From Psychrobacillus antarcticus (lineage in GTDB: Bacteria; Bacillota; Bacilli; Bacillales_A; Planococcaceae): a DNA stretch of 64,000 nt. Location of the stretch: NCBI RefSeq assembly GCF_029533155.1, contig NZ_JAIZDB010000006.1:1-64000 (forward strand), in the 5' to 3' direction. Positions 63,484-64,000 of this stretch are shown one piece after another. The notes under the pieces are model-generated. The model saw nothing but the letters and a program-made list of their open reading frames with translations. It was not told the origin of the DNA and made no database searches. Each line of letters starts with the position of its first letter. The first letter of the stretch is position 1. The position numbers and the translations under genes are program-made.

Positions 63484-64000
63484 ATAGGAAAGTATAAAAA
63501 AACAGCATGAACACCAGTTTTTCAGGACTATTAAGAATGATTAATACTACTGATTCCCGTTTCAGGTGGACGCTTTCCGTGGGCACGGCTTCAATCTCCT
63601 CGTCACTACGTTCCTGCGGGGCTTTCAGCTCGTGCACCTGTCGCTTCGCTATCGGTGCAGAAAACATTTGCTGTTCCCACAGGAGTCGCCACCTTGCACT
63701 CCAATCAATTAAATGAGTAGTACTCAACTAGGAGATATTGCATAGTCTCTCGCTTAGATAAGAAGAGTAGTCCGAGTTAATGTGGGGATAATATCGTCTG
63801 TTGAAAGTAGGAATGAAATTGTGTTATGAAGGATAAAGATAGTAGATTTCCTTTTTTACTAGTGGAAATAAAGAAAAATAGTAAGTGTCTATCCAATAAA
63901 GAAGCAGAATAGCGAACGAAATTGCATCTTCGTGAGCTTCCTCTATTATTAGGATAGTATCTTTTCTCTAGTTAACAAAAAATGCACTAACCTGTTTCTA
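63484..64000 (-). repeat. composite intergenic repeat, copy R7 (reversed, cut by window end)
   Basis: Reads in reverse from B-end (GGATAGTC terminator, GTTTTTTTATACTTTCC) through GC-rich part with module TGCACC/GGTGCA, CACTCCAATCAATT, middle GCGAACGAAATTGCATCTTC, to CCTGTTTCTA (63991-64000), where the A-hairpin arm begins at the window edge. Confidence 0.9.

Noticed and set aside
63449-63727. 92-aa and 69-aa frames in R7
   Set aside because: They fall in the non-coding GC-rich repeat part; sister copies do not keep the frame.

Overview
This AT-rich 64 kb window comes from a Firmicutes chromosome of order Bacillales, most likely Planococcaceae (Psychrobacillus- or Sporosarcina-like). That placement is an inference from three things: the gene order ddl-murF-cshA-ydbS-ydbT-rhomboid-acpS-ydcC-alr-ndoAI-ndoA-rsbRSTUVW-sigB-rsbX-tex-sprT-tRNA cluster, which is the Bacillus subtilis order; codon and start use (many TTG and GTG starts with strong GGAGG sites); and the housekeeping content. 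I see no insertion sequence, prophage or CRISPR array.

Layout. 1-1007: 5' end of a 16S rRNA gene and seven tRNA genes transcribed ahead of it from one strong promoter, all on the minus strand. 1096-8728: sprT, tex and the complete sigma-B partner-switching operon (rsbR-S-T-U-V-W-sigB-X) with an internal sigma-B promoter. 8980-13055: MazEF-type toxin-antitoxin pair, alanine racemase, a LolA-like lipoprotein, AcpS and a rhomboid protease. 13496-20729: PH-domain membrane proteins YdbT/YdbS, the CshA helicase, an esterase, MurF and Ddl. 20796-26460: an SMR efflux pair, a 247-aa unknown, a RodA/FtsW protein, a 45-aa protein, a CBS protein and an MFS pump. 26461-28555: a small scrambled accessory segment with an orphan lipoprotein, a gene apparently broken by an inversion, and a 21-bp tandem repeat. 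28556-32672: MFS exporter divergent from an XRE-TPR regulator with twin palindromic operators, followed by two unknown membrane genes. 32746-37647: an operon of an ABC exporter plus an unusual GNAT/class-V-aminotransferase fusion enzyme. 38042-50286: cystine symporter TcyP, cardiolipin synthase, VanY-type carboxypeptidase, YidC, AraC regulator, lipid kinase, MFS, GNATs and a glyoxalase-fold dioxygenase. 51172-63431: YpuA-like, CvfB, MntR, ComFB-like, a tandem GNAT, a CadC/CadA metal-efflux pair, penicillin acylase, MurB, HxlR and YceI.

Two items stand out. First, at least seven copies or partial copies of a composite, non-coding repeat of up to about 750 bp sit between genes (13075, 23606, 37778, 41075, 50455/50715, 58165, 63484). 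One end (A) is a long hairpin whose core stem differs between copies by paired changes. The other end (B) abuts the U-tract of a neighbouring gene's intrinsic terminator in six of the copies. An internal palindromic module is found in both orientations. Second, the four-gene operon at 32746-37647 couples an ABC-2 exporter to an N-acyltransferase/aminotransferase fusion, the layout expected for making and exporting a small acylated amine or amino acid.

Regulatory wiring visible in the DNA: sigma-B-type promoters (GTTTAA/N14/GGGTAA-like) precede rsbV, a 32-aa membrane peptide gene and an Lmo0937-like gene, so genes in this window are probably part of the general stress regulon encoded here. Local palindromes mark likely autoregulation by the XRE, CadC and HxlR regulators and by an MhqR-type repressor encoded elsewhere.
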